Shown here in pieces: positions 35,537-45,003 of a DNA stretch of 64,000 nucleotides (its first letter is position 1; each line of letters starts with the position of its first letter). Source of the DNA: Salinispirillum sp049115955 (GTDB lineage Bacteria > Pseudomonadota > Gammaproteobacteria > Pseudomonadales > Natronospirillaceae); assembly GCA_049115955.1 (NCBI GenBank), contig JAGDZJ010000004.1, positions 124,001-188,000 on the forward strand, in the 5' to 3' direction. Under the pieces are notes generated by a model. That model did not search any database and was not told the origin of the DNA. It was given only the letters and a program-made list of their open reading frames with translations. The position numbers were made by a program, and so were the translations under genes.

Positions 35537-36751
35537 CTAGTCCCACGCGCGGGCGTTCAATCGCACTTGCGTGCGCCACCAGTCTTTCCATTCTTGCATG
35601 CCCGGTTGCCACAGCGGTAAATGTCGGAGGTCATTGCTTAAATAAGGCATGACCGCCCAGTCCACTGAAACCCCTTTGAGTTGTTGTTCCGCCAACCACT
35701 CCTCGGTCGTTAGCTGCGTCGCGTCCGGTGGCAGCAACCAGAATTGTGGCGTTGAGACGAAGCGCGCGGTGTGCTGGGGCTCATAAGTCCAGTCGCGCAG
35801 TTGTGCCCAATTGGCCCAATCAAGCTCGTACGGCTCTGGCCGGTAACTGAAATCATAGGTGGCCCAAGCACCAGTCAAACTGTACGGAATGGCGCTGACC
35901 ACCCCACTGCTGCGTCGAATACCCTGCGGCGGACGACGGCAATCAGTCTCTGGAAAATTCAAGCAACGCTGCCAGAAGGGTTCCCAGAGTTCGAGGTCAA
36001 AACCGTCGATATCAGCCCGCAACATTTCTGCATCGCGCGCGGACATCATAGGGGTGTAGGCCAGGCTGAGGAACCGCCAACGGGGTTCACGCGCGCCAGC
36101 CTCTATGGCCACGCTGCCACGTTGTTCGCCGGCCAACAAGCCCAGAGACGAGATATGGTCTGGCCGCAGCCGAGAGAAGGCGTCATACCATTCATTGAGT
36201 TGCAACGCTGCTAAACGAACGTCCGCCGGCATACCCGACATTAAGCCGCGCAGATCAACCACGGAAACCCCAAGGTGGTTCAACCAAGCTGGCAACCAGT
36301 GCGTGTTCTCTACCCCGTAACCGCCCAGCCAAATCACCAGTGGGCCGGGGCGCTCTGCCCAATACACGTCAAAACTGCCGACCGTTTCCAAGCGCCACAG
36401 TTCAGGGCTGACAACCATGCGCGCAGCAACTATGGACGGTTCATTCAAGCGAGACATGATGACTTGCTCGGGTCCGCGTTCCAGATACGCATCGTCGGCC
36501 AACAACCATTGGTCACGGTGCCGACGCACCATTGCCACATCTCCAGATGCCCAATCGATCCAATGCCACTGCTGGCGCGTGATGGGTTGCAGGCTGATCA
36601 GTTCATCGTTCAGTTGGTAGTGCTCGACCACACTCTGCCGCGCGCAGCCCGTCAGCAGCAACGCCACACAGCACGCGAGCACTAAAACGCGGGAAGAGCT
36701 GCTAGCTATTGAGCAGCCTTTGCGCCAGATGATCCAACTCGTCCTTCGCAT
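35537..36751 (-). CDS. Lipoprotein of unknown function, possible degenerate alpha/beta-hydrolase fold
   Basis: The protein is about 404 residues. A hydrophobic run VLVLACCVALLLTGC ends in a lipobox, so the mature protein should be lipid-anchored. The middle shows strands and turns like an alpha/beta hydrolase (GPLVIWLGGYGVENTHWLPAWLN, VSVVDLRGLMSG). At the expected nucleophile elbow, however, the sequence is LGLLAGEQRG, without Ser, Cys or Asp at the G-x-x-x-G centre. It is Trp-rich. The frame overlaps the upstream HDOD gene by 50 bases and the exact start is uncertain; a later GTG would shorten the N-region. I do not recognise a named family. Confidence 0.6.
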   Translation of the reverse strand: MRRTSWIIWRKGCSIASSSSRVLVLACCVALLLTGCARQSVVEHYQLNDELISLQPITRQQWHWIDWASGDVAMVRRHRDQWLLADDAYLERGPEQVIMSRLNEPSIVAARMVVSPELWRLETVGSFDVYWAERPGPLVIWLGGYGVENTHWLPAWLNHLGVSVVDLRGLMSGMPADVRLAALQLNEWYDAFSRLRPDHISSLGLLAGEQRGSVAIEAGAREPRWRFLSLAYTPMMSARDAEMLRADIDGFDLELWEPFWQRCLNFPETDCRRPPQGIRRSSGVVSAIPYSLTGAWATYDFSYRPEPYELDWANWAQLRDWTYEPQHTARFVSTPQFWLLPPDATQLTTEEWLAEQQLKGVSVDWAVMPYLSNDLRHLPLWQPGMQEWKDWWRTQVRLNARAWD

Positions 36752-38108
36752 CGCGTACCTGTTCTATCGCCGCTTTGGCGTCTTCGGGGGTTATGTGCAG
36801 TTCACTGAACAACACGGGGTCAAGTCGACCGGCGGGGCCGCTGAGCAGACCGGCACGCCGTAACAAGCTGACCGCTAAATTCACCAACTGCGCGTAATCC
36901 GAGTAAGGACCCATGTAGTCTTGCACGGCATTATGACGTATGGCTACGACCACTTCTTTGGGCAAATTCCAACTCTGCAACAGACTGGCCGCAATCTGAT
37001 CTCGATTAATGCCCAGCACGTGGTCTTCAATGACCTGAGGTTCCAAATGGGGATTGGCTTCCCACAGGCGGCAGCAAGAGGAGAATTGAGGCTTAAACAC
37101 GTGCGCCAGTATGAGATAACCAAAATTGTGCAGCAAGCCACCTAAATAAGCCAAGCCAAAGCTGGGACGAAATTCACGTGGGATGCAATTTTGCAGCGCG
37201 CCCACTGCTGTGGCGGTATAGATGGCCGCTTGCCAATAAGGCGTATAGCCTTCTGGCGCGTCTTTGGGCATTTCGAGGCTTTTGCCCAATGCGAGACCTA
37301 ATGACAAGTTCATCACCAAGTCGTAGCCCAATACCCGCACAATGGCGTCCTGCACCGAACGTACACTGCCCGGTGCGGCGTAGTACGATGATGAGGCCCA
37401 ACTGATAACCTGTGCCGACAAGGACGGGTCACGCGCTACGACCCGTGACAGTTTTTCGATATCGGCGTTCGGGTCGACGCGCAGGCGAATGATGGCTTGT
37501 GCGGTATCCGGCAGTGGCGGTACTTCGAGCGTTTCTTCCAAACGCTGCTGAATGCGCTTGGACGTGAAGCGCGCAACGGACTGATCAATCGCCTCACGGT
37601 CCAGATCAAACAGACTGAGTTCGTAGTCGAGGTCGGTATTGGGAACTTCATCGGTCAGGGCGAGATAGCGGGTACGCTCATCCAGCGCCAGTGCGGCAAA
37701 GTCGTTCAACTCCAACATGACGTTGCGCACGCCGCTATGGACAAGGCAACTCGGTAATACTTTCACGCTCTCATCGATCAGCGTTTCCAAGCCAATCAAC
37801 TTGTCGAGTGCGGGCAGCGTTTGCAGACCAAGTTGACGTTGCAGGCGTTGCTGTTCCAATGGCGCCAGCGCTTGCAGGTCGCGCCCCGTTTGCTGCCGCA
37901 CGCGGCCTAAGTCCAGCAATCGATTGGCCGGCAGAAACACCTGCACTTTGCCTAATTGATCACCCAACAATATAGCCTCGATGGCTATCTTATCGCGCGC
38001 CTGCACCTTGCTATGAACCGTTACCCGAACATTGTGCTTGCTCAGATATTCGCGCACGGCTAAGGGAAGTTTGTCTGACTCAGTCATAGTCTCTGCTGCT
38101 GAACTCAT
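36702..38108 (-). CDS. HDOD signalling protein with YbaK-like N-terminal domain
   Basis: Cytoplasmic protein of 468 residues. Residues 15-150 resemble a YbaK/prolyl-tRNA deacylase-type domain (LPLAVREYLSKHNVRVTVHS, KVQVFLPANRLLDLGRVRQ). The rest is an HDOD domain (EVPPLPDTAQAIIRLRVDPN, VVARDPSLSAQVISWASSSY, and GLAYLGGLLHNFGYLILAHVF, where the second H-D of true HD enzymes is not kept). Such proteins are thought to act as signalling scaffolds rather than hydrolases. It is the first of two overlapping genes, with the lipoprotein downstream. Confidence 0.86.
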   Translation of the reverse strand: MSSAAETMTESDKLPLAVREYLSKHNVRVTVHSKVQARDKIAIEAILLGDQLGKVQVFLPANRLLDLGRVRQQTGRDLQALAPLEQQRLQRQLGLQTLPALDKLIGLETLIDESVKVLPSCLVHSGVRNVMLELNDFAALALDERTRYLALTDEVPNTDLDYELSLFDLDREAIDQSVARFTSKRIQQRLEETLEVPPLPDTAQAIIRLRVDPNADIEKLSRVVARDPSLSAQVISWASSSYYAAPGSVRSVQDAIVRVLGYDLVMNLSLGLALGKSLEMPKDAPEGYTPYWQAAIYTATAVGALQNCIPREFRPSFGLAYLGGLLHNFGYLILAHVFKPQFSSCCRLWEANPHLEPQVIEDHVLGINRDQIAASLLQSWNLPKEVVVAIRHNAVQDYMGPYSDYAQLVNLAVSLLRRAGLLSGPAGRLDPVLFSELHITPEDAKAAIEQVRDAKDELDHLAQRLLNS

Positions 38109-38237
38109 TGGCTTAATCCGTTGCTCTCTATTTATTCTAGTCGCATCAGGCGTAACTGATGAACAAATACTGTTATTTATTCATTTAGATCGCAGGCTAC
38201 CCCAATGTAACAGCCATTAACGCACTAACGACGGTGT

Positions 38238-40325
38238 TTATACCTTACCATAATTCATATCACCTGCATGCCAGCGTGCCAACAGCAAGGCTACAGATTC
38301 AGCATAGCTGTGCTCCATGGTCTCGGCCACTTCTTTTATCACCGGCAACCAATGTTGGTCGCGCTGCAAATCAGCAATACGAAAGCTCGCTTCGCCGGTT
38401 TGTCGGGTACCTAGTACCTCACCGGGCCCGCGCAGTAGCAGATCCTGCTCGGCTATTTGGAAGCCATCATTGGTCGCCCGCATGGTGTTCAGGCGCGCTT
38501 TACCCGCTTGTGATAAGGGTGTTTGATACAATAATAAACAAAAACTGGCGGTGGCACCGCGCCCCACACGCCCGCGCAACTGGTGTAATTGTGAAAGACC
38601 CAGTCGCTCCGCGTTTTCGATGATCATCACCGAGGCATTGGGTACATCGACACCGACTTCGATCACCGTGGTGGCCACCAGCACTTGCACCTCACCGCGT
38701 TGAAAGGCACCCATGATGTCCGCTTTGTCCTTCGGCTTCATACGGCCATGGATTAAGCCAACACGCCAAGGAACCAACGCTGCCGCGAGCTGCGCGTAGA
38801 GTTCTTCTGCGGCTTGAGCTTCCAGCTCTTCGCTGTCTTCAATCAGGGTACAAACCCAATACACCTGGCGTTGTTGTGCGCAGGCCTCTTGCACGCGCGC
38901 CACCACACTGGTCCGTTGCGCATTGCTGAGCACCGAGGTGACAACGGGCGTTCGGCCGGGCGGCAATTCGTCAATCACCGAAATATCCAAATCGGCGTAC
39001 ATCGACATCGCCAAGGTGCGCGGAATAGGCGTGGCCGTCATGATCAATTGGTGCGGTACCTTGCCAAGCTGACGGCCTTTCTCGCGCAAACTGAGCCGCT
39101 GATCCACACCAAAGCGGTGCTGCTCATCGACCACCACCATGCCCAGCCGAGCGTACTGCACTTCTTCTTGAAACAGTGCGTGCGTGCCAACAATGCAAAC
39201 CGCGTCACCCGAGGCAATAGCCGCAAGCACCGGGTCACGTTGTTTACGCGTGTGTTTGCCCAACAGCAGCACGACAGCAATACCCAAGGGCTGCAACAAA
39301 GCTTGCAGGTTGCGTGCGTGCTGCTCGGCGAGAATCTCGGTGGGTGCCAGTAAGGCCGCCTGCCAACCGTTTTCCATCACGCGCAGCATGGCGCACAGAG
39401 CAACCAGGGTTTTACCCGAACCGACGTCACCCTGCACCAAACGCAACATGGGCACGGGGCGTTCTAGATCGGTAAAAATTTCCTGTAGTACACGCTGTTG
39501 CGCACCGGTCAACTGGAAGGGCAAGCTCGTTCGCAAGCGCGCGCCGAGGTCGCCTTGTGGGTGAAAATCAGGCGCGCTTTCGGCGCGGGTACGGGCACGA
39601 ATCTGGCGCAAGCCAAGATGATGCGCGAGCAATTCTTCAACCACCAAGCGCGCTACGCATGGGTGTTCACCTTCACGCAACGTTTCCGGGTCGGTACCCA
39701 GTGGTGGGTGGTGCAAGAAAGCTAACGCTGCGGGTAAATCCGGTAATTGCCAGCGCGCGCGCAGCTCTGGCGGAATGAGGTCGCGCAAGTGGCCGTTACG
39801 GGTCAGCCATTGCAACGCTTGATCAATCAGCTCTCGCCATTTCTTTTGACTCAGGCCGTCCGTGGTGGGGTAAACCGGCGTGAGCCGACCATCAAGACGG
39901 GGCAATGCGTCGAGTGTACTGGCGAGGACGTATTCCGGGTGATAAAGCTCCAAACCCGTAGCGCCGCGCCGCGCTTCACCAAACACTTGCAAAGCCGCGC
40001 CCGGTTGCAAGGCAGCTTGCTGGGCTTTATTGAAATAGAAGAGGCGCATGCCGACTTCACCGCTGTCATCGCGGATCTTCACCAGCAACGACCGCCGCCG
40101 CCCAAACTGTACCTGTGTGCGCACCACGGTGCCGCGCAATAGCACGTGCTGGCCAGGGTGTAACTGCCCCATTGACCAAATACGGGTGCGGTCTTCATAA
40201 CGTAGCGGGAGATGAAACAACAGATCGGTGATGTCCTGCACACCCAAGCGGCCTAGTTTCTCAACTAGGCTAGGGCCTACGCCCTTGAGCTGAGTCAGCG
40301 CGGCAGCGCGCGCGGCTGTGGTCAT
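38238..40325 (-). CDS. recG: ATP-dependent DNA helicase RecG
   Basis: Branch-migrating helicase for replication-fork and recombination intermediates. It has 695 residues, normal for RecG. The N-terminal wedge domain (VLLRGTVVRTQVQFGRRRSLLV) is followed by helicase motifs: LRLVQGDVGSGKTLVA (Walker A), VVVDEQHRFGVDQR (DEQH), ATPIPRTLAM, and QLRGRVGRGATAS. The stop is followed two bases later on the plus side by the small barrel-like protein gene on the same strand, which is upstream in transcription. Confidence 0.97.
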   Translation of the reverse strand: MTTAARAAALTQLKGVGPSLVEKLGRLGVQDITDLLFHLPLRYEDRTRIWSMGQLHPGQHVLLRGTVVRTQVQFGRRRSLLVKIRDDSGEVGMRLFYFNKAQQAALQPGAALQVFGEARRGATGLELYHPEYVLASTLDALPRLDGRLTPVYPTTDGLSQKKWRELIDQALQWLTRNGHLRDLIPPELRARWQLPDLPAALAFLHHPPLGTDPETLREGEHPCVARLVVEELLAHHLGLRQIRARTRAESAPDFHPQGDLGARLRTSLPFQLTGAQQRVLQEIFTDLERPVPMLRLVQGDVGSGKTLVALCAMLRVMENGWQAALLAPTEILAEQHARNLQALLQPLGIAVVLLLGKHTRKQRDPVLAAIASGDAVCIVGTHALFQEEVQYARLGMVVVDEQHRFGVDQRLSLREKGRQLGKVPHQLIMTATPIPRTLAMSMYADLDISVIDELPPGRTPVVTSVLSNAQRTSVVARVQEACAQQRQVYWVCTLIEDSEELEAQAAEELYAQLAAALVPWRVGLIHGRMKPKDKADIMGAFQRGEVQVLVATTVIEVGVDVPNASVMIIENAERLGLSQLHQLRGRVGRGATASFCLLLYQTPLSQAGKARLNTMRATNDGFQIAEQDLLLRGPGEVLGTRQTGEASFRIADLQRDQHWLPVIKEVAETMEHSYAESVALLLARWHAGDMNYGKV

Positions 40326-40326
40326 T

Positions 40327-40767
40327 TCAGAAATTGAATCTCAGTTGCAGTTTGTAACGCGCCCGTTCAGGACCAAAATAGCTGTTTTCTGCCAGTCCTT
40401 CTAAGTACAAGGGTCCAAACACTCGCACATTGACGCCGCCTTTGACGACGGCGACATCAGGCATTAGGCGATCCCAGAAAGAGTCATCTTTGCCCCAAAA
40501 ATTCACAATGCCAAAACCCAGCAAGGCGTGCACGTGATCACGCCACAGCGGAATATCGTATTTACCATAGAATGCCAATTGATCTTGGTCGCGGTTATGG
40601 CCCCATTCAATCTCATTAAACAGTTCCGGGCCGCCCCAACCAAAGCCGTAGTAATTTCCGCCATCCAACGCTGCGTCGTTAATTCCGGAATACACGTAGT
40701 TTTGCCCTAGGGCAGGCAGGGTCAGTAACAGCGAAAACACAAGCGAAAAGAACAGCCTAAGACGCAT
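40327..40767 (-). CDS. Small secreted protein, probably outer-membrane barrel
   Basis: The protein has 146-147 residues. A signal peptide (MRLRLFFSLVFSLLLTLPAL, cleaved after ALGQ) precedes an aromatic and glycine-rich mature part (GGNYYGFGWGGPELFNEIEW). It ends in YKLQLRFNF; a terminal Phe is the usual C-terminal signal of outer-membrane barrels. The start at 40767 is preceded by GGAG at 11 bases; longer in-frame starts lack support. It ends one base before the recG start codon region, so the two are likely co-transcribed. Function unknown. Confidence 0.68.
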   Translation of the reverse strand: MRLRLFFSLVFSLLLTLPALGQNYVYSGINDAALDGGNYYGFGWGGPELFNEIEWGHNRDQDQLAFYGKYDIPLWRDHVHALLGFGIVNFWGKDDSFWDRLMPDVAVVKGGVNVRVFGPLYLEGLAENSYFGPERARYKLQLRFNF

Positions 40768-40942
40768 CCGGGCGGGCACTCCAACAAATAACATAAAAAA
40801 CGAAAAATAGGACACCGGTTTAACCGCGGAGTAATTCGGACGGCAGCTGACAACACATAACATCGCCGTGCTGCTGGGGTGGTAGCAAAAGCTGCCCACC
40901 CCGACACTCGATCAATACTGAATCGAATGCTGGCTCAGGTTA

Positions 40943-41215
40943 TCAGTTTACTGAATCTTTCAGTGACTTGCCTGGCTTGAAACCAACAGTGCTGCTGGCA
41001 GGGATTTGGATCGCGGCGCCTGTTTGCGGGTTTTTGCCCGTACGTGCACTGCGGTCTTTTTTCTGAAATGTTCCAAAGCCGACCAGAGTGACTGCGTCTC
41101 CCTTGGCAACAGCATTGGTGATTTCGTCAAGAATCACATTCAGGACATCGTTTGCTTTGTCTTTGCTCAGCTCCGCGCGCTCTGCGATCGCAGCAGACAG
41201 TTCCGGTTTACGCAT
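40943..41215 (-). CDS. hup: HU-family histone-like DNA-binding protein
   Basis: The protein has 90 residues, the standard HU length, beginning MRKPELSAAIAERAELSKDK. The DNA-binding arm carries the family signature GFGTFQKKDRSARTGKNPQTG and ends KPGKSLKDSVN. It bends and compacts DNA as a dimer. The ATG at 41215 is chosen because AGAGGA sits nine bases upstream. It resembles the HupA-type protein found beside recG and phoBR in pseudomonads. Confidence 0.95.
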   Translation of the reverse strand: MRKPELSAAIAERAELSKDKANDVLNVILDEITNAVAKGDAVTLVGFGTFQKKDRSARTGKNPQTGAAIQIPASSTVGFKPGKSLKDSVN

Positions 41216-41489
41216 ATAGGACATTCCTCTGATTATTGTCGTATTTGGATCTTGCCTTGGACAGGTACAGCCCAAGATGGATACTCATTCTTGAGGTGGC
41301 GCCGCTGGCAGTCAAGGGGGAAAAGGCGGTTTGGGCGCTATTTTGGCGTTTTTTTTGTGAAAACTGCGATATTGGTTCAGCTACGACGGCTGTTTCGCGC
41401 TGAACATGGCGTTTTTCGGGCGCACTGGGTACACTCCCGCAGCATAATACGCCTCGACCGACGCATCAGGGAGTCGCTTTCACGCCCAC

Positions 41490-41978
41490 ATGCCTGACTT
41501 TTCTCAACTTCGCACCATGACCTGGTCAACCGGGCTGTCGCTCACGCCACGGGAACGTGAATGGCTCACCGACCCCGGATCCTTAACGGAAAAGCTCGTG
41601 GCCGTCAGTACGGGTGATTTTCGTGTGGCTGTGCATGCCCAGCAACGCCATTGGACCAGCCCGGGACGGCCAAGCCCAACGCACCACGGGCACGACCTCT
41701 ACTGGTGTCGGGACGTCACCCTGCATGGCCTAGGCCAACCTTGGGTGCACGCCCGCACGCTGGTTCCGGCGCGCGAGCAACGTTTGCTACAGCGCCTACG
41801 GCGGCTCGGCACTCGACCGCTCGGCGCCTTTCTGTTCAGCCAGCCGGGCTTGCAACGTCTGCGCATGGATTATGCTCGACTGAAGGTCGGCGTGGCGCGG
41901 CGCAGCTGGTTTACTTTGGGCCACCAAGAGATCATTCTGGTGGAAGTATTTTTGCCTGACTTTTTTGACCACTTATGA
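41490..41978 (+). CDS. ubiC: Chorismate pyruvate-lyase
   Basis: Converts chorismate to 4-hydroxybenzoate and pyruvate, the first committed step of ubiquinone synthesis. It has 162 residues. Family features are LTPREREWLTDPGSLTEKL near the N-terminus, the active-site region WCRDVTLHGLGQPWVHARTLVP, and LGAFLFSQPGLQRLRMDYARL. Its stop overlaps the ubiA start (ATGA), so the two are coupled and the product can pass directly to UbiA. Confidence 0.94.
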   Translation: MPDFSQLRTMTWSTGLSLTPREREWLTDPGSLTEKLVAVSTGDFRVAVHAQQRHWTSPGRPSPTHHGHDLYWCRDVTLHGLGQPWVHARTLVPAREQRLLQRLRRLGTRPLGAFLFSQPGLQRLRMDYARLKVGVARRSWFTLGHQEIILVEVFLPDFFDHL

Positions 41979-42847
41979 CTGCACTGACCGTAAAAGCCCG
42001 CCAATACGTTGAGCTAGCGCGCCTGAATCGCCCCATTGGCATCTATTTACTCCTTTGGCAAACGCTGTGGGCCTTGTGGCTCGCCGCCGATGGTGTGCCT
42101 TCCGTACACCTGTTGTTGGTGTTCATTCTGGGTGTGGTATTGATGCGCAGCGCCGGCTGCGTGATCAACGACTACGCGGATCGCAACCTCGACGGCCATG
42201 TGACGCGCACAAAGGGCCGCCCCCTCGCCACCGGTCGCGTCAGTGCACGCGAAGCCCTGATACTGGCAGCGGCGCTCGCTTTCCTGGCGTTCCTGCTGGT
42301 ACTGACCACGAACACAACAACCGTGTTGTGGTCCTTCGGTGCCGTTGGCCTGGCGGCGCTTTATCCGTTTATGAAACGCTATACCCACCTGCCGCAGGTT
42401 GTACTCGGCATGGCGTTTTCGTGGTCGGCACCGATGGCGTTTGCGGCCCAAGGCGTTGCCGTCGGCCCATTAGCGTGGATGATCTTCATCAGCGGCCTGC
42501 TTTGGATTGTGGCCTATGACACCTTGTACGCCATGGTCGACCGCGAGGACGACGTAAAAGTGGGCATTCGCTCAACCGCTGTGCTGTTTGGCGACGCCGA
42601 TAAACTGGCCGTCGGTGTCTTACAAAGCCTCTTTTTGTTGGGCATGGCCTTGGTGGGGCGCATGGCGGAACTGGGAGCGTTGTTCTACTTGGGCTTGCTC
42701 GGCGCGGCGGCGTGCTTCGTTTGGCAACAGTGGTTGATACGCGAGCGGGATCGTGACGCCTGCTTCCGCGCTTTTTTACACAACCATTGGGTGGGCTTAA
42801 TTATCTTTGTCAGCGTCGTGCTGGACCGGGCTCTATCCGGTTTGTAA
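41975..42847 (+). CDS. ubiA: 4-hydroxybenzoate polyprenyltransferase
   Basis: Membrane enzyme that prenylates 4-hydroxybenzoate in ubiquinone synthesis. It has 290 residues and about eight helices. Both Asp-rich motifs are present: NDYADRNLDGHVTRTKGRPL and YDTLYAMVDREDDVKVGI. It starts MTALTVKARQYVELARLNRPIG and overlaps ubiC by four bases. Confidence 0.96.
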   Translation: MTALTVKARQYVELARLNRPIGIYLLLWQTLWALWLAADGVPSVHLLLVFILGVVLMRSAGCVINDYADRNLDGHVTRTKGRPLATGRVSAREALILAAALAFLAFLLVLTTNTTTVLWSFGAVGLAALYPFMKRYTHLPQVVLGMAFSWSAPMAFAAQGVAVGPLAWMIFISGLLWIVAYDTLYAMVDREDDVKVGIRSTAVLFGDADKLAVGVLQSLFLLGMALVGRMAELGALFYLGLLGAAACFVWQQWLIRERDRDACFRAFLHNHWVGLIIFVSVVLDRALSGL

Positions 42848-42850
42848 CGA

Positions 42851-42882
42851 CCTTTCGACGGAGCCTCACTGACATCGAAAGG
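42851..42882 (+). terminator. Possible terminator after ubiA
   Basis: CCTTTCGA (42851-42858) pairs with TCGAAAGG (42875-42882) around a 16-base loop, and CTATTTTG follows a few bases later. The stem is only moderately GC-rich, so the call is tentative. Its place just past the ubiA stop and before the phoB promoter fits. Confidence 0.4.
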
Positions 42883-42909
42883 CCGTCTATTTTGACAAAA
42901 AGGTTAAAA

Positions 42910-42943
42910 CGTTCATATTTCTGACATAATTCCGCAGTGTAAT
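42910..42943 (+). promoter_or_regulatory. Pho box and -10 element of phoB
   Basis: CGTTCAT-ATTT-CTGACAT (42910-42927) matches the PhoB tandem half-site pattern CTGTCAT-N4-CTGTCAT at five and six of seven positions. TGTAAT at 42938 is a plausible -10 ten bases further on. PhoB-dependent promoters use the box in place of a -35, so the layout predicts autoregulation of phoBR under phosphate starvation. Confidence 0.7.
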
Positions 42944-42985
42944 GGTAATCACTGTTTGAACCACTACGCACTTGCGAGGCACACC

Positions 42986-43690
42986 ATGTCAGGAAGAACC
43001 ATTTTGGTTGTGGATGATGAAGCACCCATCCGGGAAATGATTGCCGCCGCGTTGGAAATGGCTGGTTACAATTGTCTGGAGGCGGCTGACGTTCTAAGCG
43101 CCCACTCCATTATCGTTGATCAGAAGCCAGACCTGATCCTATTAGATTGGATGCTGCCCAACACCAGCGGCATTGAACTCGCGCGGCGCTTGAAGAAAGA
43201 CACACTGACCGCCGAAATCCCCATCATCATGCTCACCGCTAAAGGCGAAGAAGACCATAAAATACAGGGTCTGGAAGCCGGTGCAGACGACTACATCACC
43301 AAGCCGTTCTCACCGCGCGAACTGGTGGCGCGCTTAAAAGCCGTGTTACGTCGCACCACCCCAATGGGCGTCGATCACCCCATTGAAGTGCGTGGACTGC
43401 GCTTGGATCCCAGTAGCCACCGCGTCACCGTCGACGGCAAAAATGTCGACATGGGCCCGACTGAATTCCGCTTATTGCAGTTTTTCATGACCCACGCCGA
43501 GCGCGCCTATACCCGTTCACAGTTACTCGATCAGGTGTGGGGTGGTAATGTGTATGTGGACGAGCGTACCGTGGATGTGCACATTCGCCGCCTACGCAAA
43601 GCGCTGGGCGAAGAACACTGTCGCATGATACAAACGGTGCGCGGTACAGGTTACCGCTTTTCAGAGAAAGTAGATGAGGCTGAATGCTGA
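42986..43690 (+). CDS. phoB: Phosphate regulon response regulator PhoB
   Basis: The protein has 234 residues. The receiver domain has the phospho-acceptor Asp54 in LILLDWMLPNTSG and Lys in YITKPFSP. An OmpR-type winged helix follows (PTEFRLLQFFMTHAERAYTR, YVDERTVDVHIRRLRKAL, GTGYRFS). It activates phosphate-starvation genes. ATG 42986 has GAGG six bases upstream; ten more in-frame codons upstream have no support. The stop overlaps the phoR start by seven bases. Confidence 0.97.
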   Translation: MSGRTILVVDDEAPIREMIAAALEMAGYNCLEAADVLSAHSIIVDQKPDLILLDWMLPNTSGIELARRLKKDTLTAEIPIIMLTAKGEEDHKIQGLEAGADDYITKPFSPRELVARLKAVLRRTTPMGVDHPIEVRGLRLDPSSHRVTVDGKNVDMGPTEFRLLQFFMTHAERAYTRSQLLDQVWGGNVYVDERTVDVHIRRLRKALGEEHCRMIQTVRGTGYRFSEKVDEAEC

Positions 43691-45003
43691 ACGATCGCCG
43701 TAAAACCCACTATCGACGCTTAATCACCGTTTATTTGGCGGTGTTGTTCGTCGGCTGGCTTCTGGATGTGACTCTATACGCTTTCTGTGCCGCGCTGCTG
43801 ACGCACGTTATTTGGTCACAACTGCAAATGCATCGTCTACTAACGTGGCTACAGGATTTTGAAGCGGGTGATCCACCGCGCTCAAAGGGTACCTGGGGCG
43901 ATGTTTTGGATGCGCTGTGGACGTTTCGGCGCAGCCAACGTACCGAGTTACGCAAACTACAGAACAGCTTGCAGCGCGTACAACGTACTGTAGAAAGTCT
44001 CGCCGATGGCTTGGTGATTATCACCCCTAAGGGCGAAATACAGTGGTGGAACGAAGCAGCGCAAAGCATGCTGAACTTGCGCGAAAACGATGAAGGCCAG
44101 GCATTAACCAACCTGATTCGTGACCCGCATTTCGTCGAATTCTTCAATAAAAACCGCGAACTCGTACAGTTCGTGTGGCAAAATCCACGCAACGGCAGTT
44201 ATCTGCAATTCACTAACAATCGTCATGCCGCTGGCAATCGCCTCTTGATGGTACGAGACATTTCGCGCTTGCGACAGCTCGAACAGATGCGCCAGGATTT
44301 CGTAGCCAACGCCTCGCACGAGCTGCGTACCCCGCTGACGGTGCTACAGGGCTATCTGGAGACGTTTGCTGACTTAAGCGATGGATTACCTGAACGGCTA
44401 CGCAAAGGTGTCGACTTGATGCTGGCGCAGTCCAAACGCATGGCGAACTTGGTGAACGATTTACTGCTGCTGACACGCTTAGATGCCGTCGATAAACCCG
44501 TCGACGCACAACCGGTCGATATCGATTCTTTAATTCACAGTATTGTGGGTGATGCGCGGGCGATATCCGGCGACAAGCAGCACGAGTTTGTATTACATGT
44601 GGAATCACCACGGCAGTTGTTGGGCATAGAAAATGAGCTACGCTCGGCGTTTTCCAACCTCGTTTACAACGCCGTGCACTATACGCCACCGGGCAGCCTG
44701 ATCGAATTGCGCTGGCGCCACGATGACGCGGGTGGTTACTTTTCCGTCACTGACAACGGTGTCGGCATTGATCAGAAACACATCCCCCGACTGACGGAAC
44801 GTTTTTACCGGGTGGATGTGAGTCGGTCGTCTTCTACGGGCGGAACCGGTTTAGGGCTCGCCATCGTCAAACACGTCTTGATGCACCATGGCGCGCGACT
44901 CGATATCGACAGCAAGTTACGCCATGGCAGCACATTTACCTGCTGCTTTCCAGCGGCCTTGCTGACCGAACCAACGCCAGCTGACCAGCCAGAGGCGCCT
45001 TAA
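43684..45003 (+). CDS. phoR: Phosphate regulon sensor histidine kinase PhoR
   Basis: The protein has 439 residues. Two close N-terminal membrane helices (about 13-45) are without a sizeable periplasmic domain, as usual for PhoR. A linker and a PAS domain follow (about 100-195, SLADGLVIITPKGEIQWWNEAA), then HisKA with phospho-acceptor His212 in NASHELRTPLTVLQGY, and HATPase (GVGIDQKHIPRLTERFYRVD, GGTGLGLAIVKHV). It phosphorylates PhoB. Its stop overlaps the stop of the convergent regulator gene. Confidence 0.96.
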   Translation: MLNDRRKTHYRRLITVYLAVLFVGWLLDVTLYAFCAALLTHVIWSQLQMHRLLTWLQDFEAGDPPRSKGTWGDVLDALWTFRRSQRTELRKLQNSLQRVQRTVESLADGLVIITPKGEIQWWNEAAQSMLNLRENDEGQALTNLIRDPHFVEFFNKNRELVQFVWQNPRNGSYLQFTNNRHAAGNRLLMVRDISRLRQLEQMRQDFVANASHELRTPLTVLQGYLETFADLSDGLPERLRKGVDLMLAQSKRMANLVNDLLLLTRLDAVDKPVDAQPVDIDSLIHSIVGDARAISGDKQHEFVLHVESPRQLLGIENELRSAFSNLVYNAVHYTPPGSLIELRWRHDDAGGYFSVTDNGVGIDQKHIPRLTERFYRVDVSRSSSTGGTGLGLAIVKHVLMHHGARLDIDSKLRHGSTFTCCFPAALLTEPTPADQPEAP

